This document shows, piece by piece, positions 38,483 through 47,641 of a DNA stretch of 55,124 nt (positions within the stretch are counted from its first letter, which is position 1; every line of letters starts with the position of its first letter). The position numbers and the translations under genes were made by a program. The DNA lies in NCBI GenBank assembly GCA_001701225.1, contig DAAQ01000034.1, forward strand, positions 1 through 55,124. The letters are read 5' to 3'. A model generated the notes under the pieces. The model saw only the letters and a program-made list of their open reading frames with translations, did no database searches and had not been told where the DNA came from. The DNA comes from Bacteroidales bacterium H5 (GTDB taxonomy: Bacteria; Bacteroidota; Bacteroidia; Bacteroidales; Muribaculaceae).

Positions 38483-39852
38483 CCATGAAGCACCGTATCC
38501 TCTCTCTGCTTTTAGCACTTGTCGGCTCGCTTGGCCTCACGGCGGCCGCCTTCCCCCTGAATGTGGCGGGTATTGATACCGCACGCACTGCCGTATGGAT
38601 ATATGACCTGCGCTGGGGACGGGATGTCGTCAGCGCCAACATAGACCGCTCGCTTGTGCCCGCATCGGTGATGAAGAGCGTCACCGCTGCGTCGTTGCTC
38701 AATCTGGCCTCGGCCTCCGAACGCTTTGCCACACCCGTGTCGGCGGTGGGGCGCATTGTCTGCGACAGTGTGCTCGAAGGGAATATCGTGGTGCGTGTCA
38801 TGGGCGACCCCACAATAGAGTCGCAATACTTTGACTCGACACGCGGCTTTGCCGACAGCATCGTGGCCGGAGTGCGCCGTCTGGGCATACGCGCCATCAC
38901 CGGGTCTGTGGTGATAGATTCGAGTGATTTCCCTGACGCCACGACTCCGCCGGGATGGGCCGGCGAGGATATTCCCTGGCCATACGGAGCGAGGTTGCAG
39001 GGGGCAAATTTCCGCGACAACCGTTTCAGGCTGCGTCTGCCGTCAAAAGAGACGGTGCCGTTTGTCCCGGACCTCAAGTTCACTTTCAAGCCCACTAAAG
39101 GACGTGCGGCAAAGGTAGACCGCAAGGACGGCTCAGAGACATTCAGCGTGACGGGAAATACGCGTCGAGGTGTCTCGGACATGTTTGCGATGCCATATCC
39201 CTGGAAGGTGATGCGCCATGAGGTCACCCAGGCCCTGAGGGATGACGGTATTGCTGTAAAAGGTGCCGACATCAGTGCCATCGGCGACGAGATACCTGTA
39301 TATACTCACCTGTCACCCGAGTTTGGCGAGATATTGCGCAGCCTCATGTTCAGGTCGGACAACCTGATGGCCGAGGGTATGCTTCGGGTCATCGCGCCGG
39401 GAGGCACCCGTGCCGAGGCCATAGCCGAGGAGCAGGCGGTCTGGACGATGGCCGGAATCAGCGCCCATGGTGTCAATATCGTCGACGGTAGCGGTCTGTC
39501 GAGAGACAACCGCCTCACGGCACGGTTTCTCGGCGAGGTCAACCGCTACATGCTTGGCGAGGAGTTCGGAGCAGATTTCACAGGTCTCTTTCCGCGCGCG
39601 GGATATGACGGCACCCTGCGCAATTTCCTTGTGGATACACCTCTCGAGGGACGTGTGGCCATGAAGACAGGCTCGATGAAGGGGGTCCAGTCATATAGCG
39701 GATACCTGTTCGACGACGAGGGGCGCCCCACTCATGTGCTCGTTTTCATCGCAAACGGGTTCAGATGTTCGCGTGCGGCGTTAAAAAATTCGATTCAGGG
39801 ATTGTTATTAGATACTTTTTGTGTAAGTTTGCAGAATGAAACAGACCAATGA
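38479..39852 (+). CDS. dacB: D-alanyl-D-alanine carboxypeptidase/endopeptidase (PBP4-type)
   Basis: A 457-residue class C low-molecular-weight penicillin-binding protein with signal peptide. Active-site triad of motifs: SVMK (Ser63, Lys66), SDN in FRSDNLMAEGML, and KTG in VAMKTGSMKGVQSY. The large insertion between the first two motifs is typical of PBP4. It trims or cuts cross-linked peptidoglycan in the periplasm. ATG 38,485 is an alternative start. It overlaps surE upstream and the next gene downstream. Confidence 0.93.
   Translation: MTMKHRILSLLLALVGSLGLTAAAFPLNVAGIDTARTAVWIYDLRWGRDVVSANIDRSLVPASVMKSVTAASLLNLASASERFATPVSAVGRIVCDSVLEGNIVVRVMGDPTIESQYFDSTRGFADSIVAGVRRLGIRAITGSVVIDSSDFPDATTPPGWAGEDIPWPYGARLQGANFRDNRFRLRLPSKETVPFVPDLKFTFKPTKGRAAKVDRKDGSETFSVTGNTRRGVSDMFAMPYPWKVMRHEVTQALRDDGIAVKGADISAIGDEIPVYTHLSPEFGEILRSLMFRSDNLMAEGMLRVIAPGGTRAEAIAEEQAVWTMAGISAHGVNIVDGSGLSRDNRLTARFLGEVNRYMLGEEFGADFTGLFPRAGYDGTLRNFLVDTPLEGRVAMKTGSMKGVQSYSGYLFDDEGRPTHVLVFIANGFRCSRAALKNSIQGLLLDTFCVSLQNETDQ
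39824..39831 (+). promoter_or_regulatory. Internal -7 box exactly 4 nt before the next ATG
   Basis: TAAGTTTG, CAGA, then ATG 39,836, all inside the dacB 3' end. It could make a leaderless transcript of the unknown gene and rsmI. Confidence 0.45.
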
Positions 39853-40396
39853 CATTGACACGCTTCTCAAGCTGGCCTTCGAGGCCGAGGGGCTGCTGCT
39901 TATGTTGAAGGACCGCGGCAAGGATATGCCTGCCGAGGCCCTGGCGTTGCTGGCCGAAAAGACCGCCATGCTCCAGGCCGGAATCATGGAGCTGCCTTAT
40001 GGCGCCGTGCCCGCTTCCACAGATATCCGTGTGGAAGATGAGGTTTCAGACAGCGAGGCGGTCGCCGAGGCTGCCGAAGAGGAGTCCGAGGCCGATGCCG
40101 GGGTAGAGCCATCTGCCGCCCCCGCCGCCGCACCTGCTGAAGCTGCCACACTCGACGAGCGTCTGGCCCGCGAGCGTGCCCGCGACATATTCAAGGCATT
40201 TACCCTCAACGACAAGTTCCGCTATCGCCGCGAGCTTTTCCATGGCTCGGAGAGCGAGTTTGACGACACGCTCGCTATCATCTCGGAGATGTCCTCTTTC
40301 GGTGAGGCCGAGGAGTATTTCTACGAAGACCTCTGCTGGGATCCCGACAACGATGACGTCAAGGCATTCATGGACACCGTGAAGAGGCATTTCTGA
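39836..40396 (+). CDS. Uncharacterised Bacteroidales protein upstream of rsmI
   Basis: 186 residues, cytosolic. A helical N-terminus (DIDTLLKLAFEAEGLLLMLKDRGKDMPAEALALLAEKTAML), an acidic Ala/Glu-rich linker (about 65-105), and a conserved-looking C-terminal helical module (ARERARDIFKAFTLNDKFRYRRELF, then SSFGEAEEYFYEDLCWDPDNDDVKAFMDTVKRHF). I know similar C-termini in Bacteroidetes proteins of unknown function. It overlaps dacB by 17 nt and precedes rsmI by 4 bp, so a translation- or envelope-linked role is possible but unproven. Confidence 0.78.
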   Translation: MKQTNDIDTLLKLAFEAEGLLLMLKDRGKDMPAEALALLAEKTAMLQAGIMELPYGAVPASTDIRVEDEVSDSEAVAEAAEEESEADAGVEPSAAPAAAPAEAATLDERLARERARDIFKAFTLNDKFRYRRELFHGSESEFDDTLAIISEMSSFGEAEEYFYEDLCWDPDNDDVKAFMDTVKRHF

Positions 40397-40400
40397 CCCT

Positions 40401-41117
40401 ATGGCCAAACTGTATATTGTCCCCACGCCTGTCGGCAATATGGCCGACATGACACCGAGGGCCCTCGAGGTGCTCGGCGCGGTCTCGGCCATCTATGCCG
40501 AGGACACGCGCACGTCGGGCGTGCTGCTCAGGCATTTCGGTATCACGACGCCCTGCCTGAGCCATCACAAGTTCAATGAGCACGCTACCGCGACCCCTAT
40601 CATAGACCGTGTCGAGGGTGGCGAGGACATAGCCCTTATCTCTGACGCGGGCACACCCGGCATCAGCGACCCGGGCTTCATGCTCACCCGCGAGTGCCGC
40701 CGCCGCGGGGTCGAGGTCGAGACATTGCCCGGGCCGACGGCTTTCGTGCCCGCGCTTGTCAATTCGGGACTCCCGACAGACCGATTCACATTCGAGGGGT
40801 TTCTCCCTCCCAAGAAGGGACGCCGCACACGCCTCGAAGGGATTGCTGCATCATCCTGTACCTCGATTGTCTACGAGTCGCCATTGCGTCTGGTCAAGAC
40901 TCTCGGCGAGCTGGCCGAGGTATGCGGTGCCGACAGGGCCGCATCCGTGTCGCGCGAGATTTCAAAAGTCTATGCCACCACCGTGCGCGGCACGCTCGGC
41001 GAGCTCAAAGATTATTTCTCGGAAAACAATCCGCGCGGAGAGATTGTTATCATCGTAGGGCCGCCTGAGGCGCAGCCCCGCACCCACAAGAACAAATACA
41101 GGGATGACGGCGAGTGA
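40401..41117 (+). CDS. rsmI: 16S rRNA (cytidine1402-2'-O)-methyltransferase
   Basis: A 238-residue tetrapyrrole-methylase-fold SAM enzyme. KLYIVPTPVGNMADMTPRALEVL, YAEDTRTSGVLLRHF, HKFNEH, and ISDAGTPGISDPGF are diagnostic for RsmI, which methylates C1402 in the ribosomal decoding centre. PGPTAFVPALVNSGLPTDRFTFEGFLPPKKGRR completes the N-terminal and linker features. Last gene of the surE-dacB operon. Confidence 0.96.
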   Translation: MAKLYIVPTPVGNMADMTPRALEVLGAVSAIYAEDTRTSGVLLRHFGITTPCLSHHKFNEHATATPIIDRVEGGEDIALISDAGTPGISDPGFMLTRECRRRGVEVETLPGPTAFVPALVNSGLPTDRFTFEGFLPPKKGRRTRLEGIAASSCTSIVYESPLRLVKTLGELAEVCGADRAASVSREISKVYATTVRGTLGELKDYFSENNPRGEIVIIVGPPEAQPRTHKNKYRDDGE

Positions 41118-41176
41118 CACGCCGGTATCCGCATAAACACAAGAATCACGATTTTTCAACATCACGTCAATTCTAT

Positions 41177-42058
41177 ATGAAAAAGATTGCAACCCTCGCC
41201 ATTGTGGCCGCTACACTCCTCACCGGGTGTAATGCAGACAAGCTCCGTGAATCGGAAGCCCAGAATGCACAGCTCAAAGGGGATCTCGCCGAGACCCTCG
41301 CCACACAGGACTCTCTGCTTGTGCTGGTCAACGATATCTCTGACGGCATGAGCCAGATCAAGGATCTCGAGAAGATCATCAGCACTCCCGGCTCACTCTC
41401 GGGCGAGTCGACATCGCGCAAGGAGCAGATACGCAACGATATGATTGCGATACAGCAGGCCCTCCAGGAGCGCCGCCAGCGTCTGGCCGAGCTCGAGAAG
41501 AAACTCGAGGCTGCCGGTGGCGAGAACTCTACCCTCAAGCGCACCATCTCGAACCTCAAGGCTCAGATTGCCGACCAGACCACCGAGATAGCAACCTTGA
41601 CCAACCAGCTCGCGAGCGCCAACATCAAGATTGAGGAGCTCACCACGACTGTCAACGACCTCAACGCCAACGTGGACTCGCTGCGTGGAAACGTTGCCGC
41701 CGAGGAGGCTGCAAAGAAGGCTGCCGAGGAAGAGGCCACAGCCGCCATCAACGAACTTAATACTTGCTATTATGCTATCGGCACCAACAAGGAGCTCAAG
41801 GAGCGTGGCATAATCGAGAGCGGTTTTCTACGCAAGACCAAGATCATGAAGGGTGATTTCGACATGGCATATTTCACCGCCGCCGACAAGCGCACCCTCA
41901 CCGAGATTGCCACACACAGCAACAAGGCCGAGATCAAGACATCGCAGCCCAAGGACTCCTACCAGATTGTCGATGTCAACGGCCAGAAGGTAATCAAGAT
42001 TACCGACCCTGCCAAGTTCTGGCAGCTCTCTAATTTCCTTGTCATCAAGGTAGACTGA
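41177..42058 (+). CDS. Coiled-coil lipoprotein
   Basis: 293 residues from ATG 41,177, which gives a clean lipobox (MKKIATLAIVAATLLTGC, Cys18). Residues about 25-195 are a near-continuous coiled coil (QERRQRLAELEKKLEAAGGENSTLKRTISNLKAQIADQTTEIATL). A small C-terminal domain follows (CYYAIGTNKELKERGIIESGFLRKTKIMKGDFDMAYF). This layout is common in Bacteroidetes periplasmic proteins sometimes annotated as Lpp- or OmpA-associated; function unknown. A strong terminator follows. Confidence 0.82.
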   Translation: MKKIATLAIVAATLLTGCNADKLRESEAQNAQLKGDLAETLATQDSLLVLVNDISDGMSQIKDLEKIISTPGSLSGESTSRKEQIRNDMIAIQQALQERRQRLAELEKKLEAAGGENSTLKRTISNLKAQIADQTTEIATLTNQLASANIKIEELTTTVNDLNANVDSLRGNVAAEEAAKKAAEEEATAAINELNTCYYAIGTNKELKERGIIESGFLRKTKIMKGDFDMAYFTAADKRTLTEIATHSNKAEIKTSQPKDSYQIVDVNGQKVIKITDPAKFWQLSNFLVIKVD

Positions 42059-42090
42059 CATATAAAGAATAGCTCAATACCCTAACCCCC

Positions 42091-42128
42091 GCGGGGAGGA
42101 CCGTCATCGGCCCTCCCCGCAATTTTTT
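42091..42128 (+). terminator. Intrinsic terminator of the coiled-coil lipoprotein gene
   Basis: Arms GCGGGGAGGACCG and CGGCCCTCCCCGC (one mismatch) with TCAT loop, followed by AATTTTTT. Confidence 0.88.
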
Positions 42129-42175
42129 GGGGTTAATCACGTTTATATATAGTAATAAATCAAGATGAACCAGTC

Positions 42176-44584
42176 ATGCGGGCAATAAGCCGTCTCATAT
42201 TCTCTCTTCTCTCTGTGATTTTTGCTGTCGTGCCCGCAGCGGGGGCGTCGGTGAAGATTCACGGCAAGATCACCGACTCGAAAAACGAGCCGGTCGAGTT
42301 TGCCACCGTGCGCATCGGTGGCACCGCCATCGGGACTACATCAGGTCTCGAGGGCGACTATTCGCTGTCGTGCGCGCAGGCCGATACAATCACGGTCTTC
42401 TTCTCGTGCATAGGCTACCGCGAGGTCAAGCGGCAGCTTATAGACCCGCAGGCCGATGTGACACTCAATGTGATGCTGCCCCTCGATACCGAGATGCTGC
42501 AGCAGGTCGAGGTCACTGAGCTGAAAAAGCAGACAGGCTCTGTAGAGCGTCTGGATGTGAGTGATATACGTCGCTCGCCTGATGCGTCGGGAGGCAGTGT
42601 CGAGGCTCTGCTGCAGACCATGCCGGGTGTGACGGCCTCTAACGAGATGTCGTCGCAGTATTCGGTGCGCGGTGGCTCGTATGACGAGAATTCGGTATAT
42701 ATCAACGGCATAGAGGTATATCGCCCGCAGCTCGTCACCTCGGGCCAGCAGGAAGGACTCTCGATAATAAACCCGGATCTTGTCGGTGCCGTCGGTTTCT
42801 CGACGGGCGGTTTCCCGGCCGAGTATGGCGACAAGATGTCGTCTGTGCTCGACATCACCTACCGTCACCCTGAGTCGTTCGAGGGTGCGGTGTCGGCATC
42901 GCTCATGGGTGGCTCTCTGGCGATAGGGCAGGGGAGCAAGCGGCTGAGCCAGCTGCATGGCGTGAGATACAAGAAGAACTCGTCGCTGCTGGGTTCGATG
43001 GATACGAAGGGTGAGTATGACCCGTCGTATTTCGACTATCAGACCTCGATAAGCTACCGTTTCTCCGACAGGCTCACGGCTTCACTGCTGGGCAACATCT
43101 CGATAAACCGCTATCTGTTCACGCCCACAAACCGCACCACCACCTTCGGCACCACTACGGATGCCAAGCAGTTTACGGTGTATTTCGACGGGCATGAGAA
43201 GGACCGGTTCGAGACATATTTCGGAGCCCTCTCGCTTGACTACCGTCTCAGCCGCTCCACCAACCTGCAGTTGCTCGGCTCGGGCTATCTGACAAATGAG
43301 CTTGTGGCATACGACATCTCGGGCGAGTATTGGCTCGACGAGGCCGGAACCTCGGATGTCGGCGGCGAGCTGGGTGTGGGACGGTATCACGAACATGCCC
43401 GAAACCGACTCAAGGCCTCGGTGCTTGCGCTGGCACTGAAGGGGCAGACGGCCATCAACTCAAATCATACCCTCTCGTATGGCCTCAGCATCCAGGGGGA
43501 GCGCATCATGGACCGCTCGCGCGAGTGGGAGCTGCGCGACTCGGCGGGGTTCTCCCTCCCGGCGCTTCCCGACCAGCTCCGTGTGGTCTATAACCTTGAC
43601 TCGCATCACGACCTGTCGTCGACACGTCTTGCGGCGTGGGTGCAGGATGCGTGGAAATTCAATACCTCGGCGGGATTCTTCACGCTCAATGCCGGAATAC
43701 GCCTCAGCCACTGGAGCTATAACAAGGAGACACTTGTCAGCCCACGTGTGTCGCTCGGCTTTATCCCCGAGCGGGCCTCGGGATGGGCATTCCGTGTGGC
43801 TACAGGACTCTATTATCAGTCGCCTTTCTATAAGGAATACCGTATGCCTGTCACGGACGGCAACGGCAACCAGACCATTGTTCTCAACGATGACATAAGG
43901 AGCCAGCGCAGTTTCCATCTCATCGGAGGCGCCGACTACACATTCCGCGCTCTCGGGCGTCCGTTCAAGCTCTCCGGCGAGGTCTATTACAAGGCCCTCT
44001 CGAACCTTGTGCCTTACGAGATAGATAACCTCAAGATTGTATATTCCGGCAAGAACGAGTCATCGGGATTTGCCACGGGGCTCGACATGAAGCTGTTCGG
44101 CCAGTTTGTACCGGGCAGTGACTCGTGGGTCAGCTTCTCGCTGATGAAGACCTCGGAGACCCTGCACGGGGTCAAGGTACCTCGCCCTACAGACCGCTCG
44201 TATAGCCTGGGACTCTTCTTCACCGACTATTTCCCCAAATTCCCAAAACTGAAGTTCTCGCTGCGCGGTATTTTCATGCAGGGACTCCCATCTACCTCGC
44301 CACGCTCCACCCGTGACCAGGGTTATTTCCGCATGCCTCCCTATAAGCGCGTGGATGTCGGACTGCAATACGCGCTTATTTCTCCACCCAAAGAGGGCGA
44401 ATACCGTTCGGGGCTCGCCTCCAAGCTCAAGAGCGTCTGGATTGGGGTCGATGTGTTCAACTTGCTCGACATCTCGAACGTGGCGTCATACTACTGGGTC
44501 ACAGACGTCAACGATATACAGTATGCCGTGCCCAACTATCTTACCCGCCGTCAGTTCAATGTCCGCCTGAGCGTCGAGTTCTGA
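42176..44584 (+). CDS. TonB-dependent receptor with CarboxypepD_reg-like N-domain
   Basis: An 802-residue outer-membrane receptor. Signal peptide, then a carboxypeptidase-regulatory-like domain (about 25-110: VKIHGKITDSKNEPVEFATVRIGGTAIGTTSGLEGDYSLS), plug (about 115-235: PGVTASNEMSSQYSVRGGSYDENSVYINGIEVYRPQL), and 22-strand barrel ending FNVRLSVEF. It takes up an unknown ligand with TonB energy. It is shorter than SusC proteins and has no SusD neighbour, so it is more like a siderophore/vitamin or small-solute receptor. No cobalamin riboswitch is seen upstream. Confidence 0.92.
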   Translation: MRAISRLIFSLLSVIFAVVPAAGASVKIHGKITDSKNEPVEFATVRIGGTAIGTTSGLEGDYSLSCAQADTITVFFSCIGYREVKRQLIDPQADVTLNVMLPLDTEMLQQVEVTELKKQTGSVERLDVSDIRRSPDASGGSVEALLQTMPGVTASNEMSSQYSVRGGSYDENSVYINGIEVYRPQLVTSGQQEGLSIINPDLVGAVGFSTGGFPAEYGDKMSSVLDITYRHPESFEGAVSASLMGGSLAIGQGSKRLSQLHGVRYKKNSSLLGSMDTKGEYDPSYFDYQTSISYRFSDRLTASLLGNISINRYLFTPTNRTTTFGTTTDAKQFTVYFDGHEKDRFETYFGALSLDYRLSRSTNLQLLGSGYLTNELVAYDISGEYWLDEAGTSDVGGELGVGRYHEHARNRLKASVLALALKGQTAINSNHTLSYGLSIQGERIMDRSREWELRDSAGFSLPALPDQLRVVYNLDSHHDLSSTRLAAWVQDAWKFNTSAGFFTLNAGIRLSHWSYNKETLVSPRVSLGFIPERASGWAFRVATGLYYQSPFYKEYRMPVTDGNGNQTIVLNDDIRSQRSFHLIGGADYTFRALGRPFKLSGEVYYKALSNLVPYEIDNLKIVYSGKNESSGFATGLDMKLFGQFVPGSDSWVSFSLMKTSETLHGVKVPRPTDRSYSLGLFFTDYFPKFPKLKFSLRGIFMQGLPSTSPRSTRDQGYFRMPPYKRVDVGLQYALISPPKEGEYRSGLASKLKSVWIGVDVFNLLDISNVASYYWVTDVNDIQYAVPNYLTRRQFNVRLSVEF

Positions 44585-44644
44585 TTGGGCTGAAAAGTGC
44601 AAGAATAACCGTATTTTGTGAAAGGGTGTTTTGGCTGCCGGGAA

Positions 44645-44652
44645 TTAATTTT
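44645..44652 (+). promoter_or_regulatory. -7 box exactly 4 nt before the AKR ATG
   Basis: TAATTTTG, CAGC, then ATG 44,658. It supports leaderless initiation at 44,658 or ordinary initiation at the in-frame ATG 44,682. Confidence 0.5.
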
Positions 44653-44657
44653 GCAGC

Positions 44658-45521
44658 ATGAACAACCTTAGTGCAATTAATATGGAAACTTTAAGACTCA
44701 GCAACGGCATCGAGATGCCGATGATTGGATATGGAGTATATCAGGTAGACCCTGCGGAGTGCGAGCGATGTGTGAGCGATGCCCTCAAGACAGGCTACAG
44801 GATGATTGATACCGCCCAGGCTTATCATAATGAGGAGGGGGTCGGGGCCGCTGTCGCCAAGAGCGGTATCGCGCGCGACGAGCTCTTCATCGTCACCAAG
44901 ATATGGATATCCAACTATGGATATGACAGGGCCAAGGCCTCGATTGACGAGAGCCTTCGGCGCCTCGGCACCGATTATATCGACCTGATGCTGCTGCATC
45001 AGCCTTTCTGTGACCGCTATGGCGCCTATCGTGCCCTTGAGGATGCCTATAAGGCCGGAAAGCTCCGTGCTATCGGTGTGAGCAATTTCTATCCCGACCA
45101 TTTCATAGACCTTGCATCCAATGTCGAGATTCCGCCTATGGTCAATCAGGTCGAGACCCATGTGTTCGACCAGCAGGTGCAGCCGCAGAAATATATGGAG
45201 GAGTATGGATGCCGCATCATGTCGTGGGGCCCTCTGGCAGAGGGTCGCAACAATTTCTTCACCAATCCGGTGCTTGAGGAGATAGGCCGGAAATACGGCA
45301 AGTCTGTCGCACAGGTGGCACTCCGCTGGCTCAACCAGCGTGGAGTCATCATCATACCCAAGTCCGTGCATGTCGAGCGTATGCGGCAGAACCTCGACAT
45401 CTTCGATTTCACCCTCACCGACGACGACATGGCTGCCATCTCCCGCCTCGACACAGGCAAGAGCCTCTTCTTTGACCATCACGACCCCGAGGTGGTGAAG
45501 ATGTTCATGGGCTGGAGGTAG
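44658..45521 (+). CDS. Aldo/keto reductase
   Basis: 287 residues; 279 if started at ATG 44,682, which matches family N-termini (METLRLSNGIEMPMIGYGVYQ). Catalytic tetrad visible: Asp and Tyr in MIDTAQAYHNEEGVG, Lys in FIVTKIWISN, His in LMLLHQPF. Cofactor-binding PKSVHVERMRQN favours NADPH. It is a 2,5-diketo-gluconate-reductase-like member acting on aldehydes or ketones, substrate unknown. Followed by a long hairpin before the convergent tsf gene. Confidence 0.92.
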   Translation: MNNLSAINMETLRLSNGIEMPMIGYGVYQVDPAECERCVSDALKTGYRMIDTAQAYHNEEGVGAAVAKSGIARDELFIVTKIWISNYGYDRAKASIDESLRRLGTDYIDLMLLHQPFCDRYGAYRALEDAYKAGKLRAIGVSNFYPDHFIDLASNVEIPPMVNQVETHVFDQQVQPQKYMEEYGCRIMSWGPLAEGRNNFFTNPVLEEIGRKYGKSVAQVALRWLNQRGVIIIPKSVHVERMRQNLDIFDFTLTDDDMAAISRLDTGKSLFFDHHDPEVVKMFMGWR

Positions 45522-45546
45522 TCATACCATCCCCTACGTATATTCA

Positions 45547-45605
45547 TATTCCGTCGACAGTGCCGGATTGTGCCCCCGTAGGAGCACCTACAGCACTGTC
45601 GACGG
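45547..45605 (+). terminator. Hairpin terminator after the aldo/keto reductase
   Basis: Perfect outer arms TCCGTCGACAGTGC and GCACTGTCGACGGA with an inner GTGC/GCAC pair, then ATTATTTCTT. Confidence 0.7.
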
Positions 45606-45624
45606 ATTATTTCTTGTCAAGGTA

Positions 45625-45666
45625 AACAAAAATCAGGCCGGAGCCCCGACGGGATTCCGGCCTGAG
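45625..45666 (-). terminator. Intrinsic terminator of the rplM-rpsI-rpsB-tsf operon
   Basis: Minus-strand arms CAGGCCGGA and TCCGGCCTG around a GC loop are followed by ATTTTTG. Confidence 0.85.
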
Positions 45667-45684
45667 ATTATAGGCGTTGTCTTA

Positions 45685-46677
45685 TCAGTCCTGGTTGAGG
45701 TTGACGCGCTTGAAGTTCACTACGACGAGTCCCTTCTGAGACTGCTCGAGGAACTGGCCTACGGTGAGCTTGCTGTCCTGTACGAACTCCTGCTCCATGA
45801 GGCACGACTCCTTGAAGAACTTGTTGAGACGGCCATTGGCGATGTTCTGAATCATCTGCTCGGGCAGGTTTGCGGCCTTGGCCTCGGCAGTTGCCTTCAT
45901 GATCTCGCGACCCTTGGCTGCCTCCTCGGGAGTAATCCAGCCCTTCGAGATGTTAGACTCGATGTGGTCCTCGCTGTCAAAGTGGTTGGGGTTGAGACCT
46001 GCCTTCTTGAGGGCGGCCTCTACAGCCTTGCGCACCTGCTCCTGCTTGGTCTTCTCGACAGCCACGCTGATCTCGGCGTCGATGGTGGCCTGGGGAACAT
46101 CCTCGCGGCATACGGCCACGGGGTTCATCGAGGCGATCTGCATGCAGACCTCACGACCAATCTGGGGATCGACGCCCTCGAGGTTGAAGCCTACGATGGC
46201 GGCGAGCTTGTTGTTGAAATGATTGTATGCGGCGGTTGTGGGGGCCTCTACGACCTCGTATGCGCCGATCTCGGTCTTCTCGCCGGTCTTGCCGCTCTCC
46301 TCGGTGATGAGGTCGGCTACGGTCTGGCCGTCGACTGTGAAGGCCTTGAGCTCATCGACAGTCTTGAACTTGTTGGCCATGGCGAGGTCCATGAGCTTGT
46401 TGGCGAGTGCCACGAAGCCTGCGTTCTTGGCAACGAAGTCGGTCTCGCAGTTGAGGGCGAGGATAGCTGCGAACTGGCCGTCTGTGCGGGCGATTACGCA
46501 ACCCTCCGAAGCCTGGCGGTCTTCGCGCTTGGCGGCTACGGCCTGACCCTTCTTGCGAAGAATCTCGACAGCGGCCTCGATGTCGCCGTTAGTCTCGGCG
46601 AGAGCTTTCTTGCAGTCCATCAGGCCGGCGCTTGTGAGGTTGCGCAGCTTGGTGATTTCTGCCATTGTTACTGCCAT
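45685..46677 (-). CDS. tsf: Elongation factor Ts
   Basis: 330 residues. ITKLRNLTSAGLMDCKKALAETNGDIEAAVEILRKKG is the EF-Ts N-terminal domain, followed by the TDFVAKN motif in LNCETDFVAKNAGFVALANKL. It catalyses GDP release from EF-Tu. MAVTMAEITKL is taken as the start, as in Bacteroides homologues; ATG 46,665 is an alternative. It follows rpsB by 42 bp, the standard rpsB-tsf arrangement. Confidence 0.97.
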   Translation of the reverse strand: MAVTMAEITKLRNLTSAGLMDCKKALAETNGDIEAAVEILRKKGQAVAAKREDRQASEGCVIARTDGQFAAILALNCETDFVAKNAGFVALANKLMDLAMANKFKTVDELKAFTVDGQTVADLITEESGKTGEKTEIGAYEVVEAPTTAAYNHFNNKLAAIVGFNLEGVDPQIGREVCMQIASMNPVAVCREDVPQATIDAEISVAVEKTKQEQVRKAVEAALKKAGLNPNHFDSEDHIESNISKGWITPEEAAKGREIMKATAEAKAANLPEQMIQNIANGRLNKFFKESCLMEQEFVQDSKLTVGQFLEQSQKGLVVVNFKRVNLNQD

Positions 46678-46719
46678 ATCGGGTAGTGTTTTTTAGTTGT
46701 TGTGAGATTGTATTGAAAA

Positions 46720-47571
46720 TCACTCGGCGTCCTTGGTCTCCTCGGCGGGAGCCTCCTCTGCCTTTGCCTCGGCGGCCTCGGCTGCGGGAGCCTCACGACG
46801 GGCTACACGACGGCGGTCACCGCCACGACGGGGAGCTGCTGCCTCGCCGTTCTCGGCACCGGCCTTCTCGTCGGCCTTCTCGACCTTGCGCTCCTGCAGA
46901 CCCTCGTTGATGGCCTCGCATACGGTGTCGAGGATGAGCTCGATGCTCTTCGATGCGTCGTCGTTTGCGGGGATTACGTAGTCTACGTTGTTGGGGTCAG
47001 AGTTGGTGTCGACGATTGCGAACACGGGGATGCCCAGACGGTTTGCCTCGGCAACGGCGATGTGCTCCTTGCATACGTCAACGACGAAGAGTGCCGAGGG
47101 GAGACGGTTGAGGTCGGCGATAGAGCCGAGGTTCTTCTCGAGCTTGGCGCGCTGACGGGTGATCTGGAGCTTCTCGCGCTTCGACAGGTTGTCGAATGTG
47201 CCGTCCTTGGCCATCTTGTCGATGGAGGCCATCTTCTTCACGGCCTTGCGGATGGTGGGGAAGTTTGTGAGCATGCCGCCGGGCCAGCGCTCGATCACGT
47301 AGGGCATACCTACGCTCTCAGCCTTGGCTGCGAGTATCTCCTTGGCCTGCTTCTTTGTGGCCACGAAGAGGATTTTCTTGCCGCTCTTGGCGAAGCCGCG
47401 GAGCACGTTGGCTGCGTCTTCGAGTTTTGCGGCAGTCTTATATAGGTCGATGATGTGGATACCGTTGCGCTCCATGAAGATGTAGGGCGCCATTGCAGGA
47501 TTCCATTTTCTTTTCATGTGGCCAAAATGGCAGCCTGCTTCGAGGAGTTGGTCAAATGTGGGTGTTGACAT
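46720..47571 (-). CDS. rpsB: 30S ribosomal protein S2 with charged C-terminal tail
   Basis: 283 residues. The S2 core (about 1-230) has FDQLLEAGCHFGHMKRKWNPAMAPYIFMERNGIHIIDLYKT, WPGGMLTNFPTIRKAVKKM, and AVVDTNSDPNNVDYVIPANDDASKSI-type motifs. The last 50 residues are an Ala/Glu/Arg-rich tail (APRRGGDRRRVARREAPAAEAAEA) beyond the usual end, probably disordered. Precedes tsf and follows rpsI after a 183-bp gap containing a strong RNA structure. Confidence 0.97.
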   Translation of the reverse strand: MSTPTFDQLLEAGCHFGHMKRKWNPAMAPYIFMERNGIHIIDLYKTAAKLEDAANVLRGFAKSGKKILFVATKKQAKEILAAKAESVGMPYVIERWPGGMLTNFPTIRKAVKKMASIDKMAKDGTFDNLSKREKLQITRQRAKLEKNLGSIADLNRLPSALFVVDVCKEHIAVAEANRLGIPVFAIVDTNSDPNNVDYVIPANDDASKSIELILDTVCEAINEGLQERKVEKADEKAGAENGEAAAPRRGGDRRRVARREAPAAEAAEAKAEEAPAEETKDAE

Positions 47572-47641
47572 TTGTGTCTTGATGGTTGTTTACGTTCTTT
47601 TGATTTTACAACCCGGGAGTAGGGAACGTGTCCATCTCGGG

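Noticed and set aside
42059..42175. Cobalamin or other riboswitch before the TonB-dependent receptor
   Set aside because: The 117-bp gap is largely taken up by the preceding terminator and is too short for a cobalamin riboswitch; no core motif was seen.
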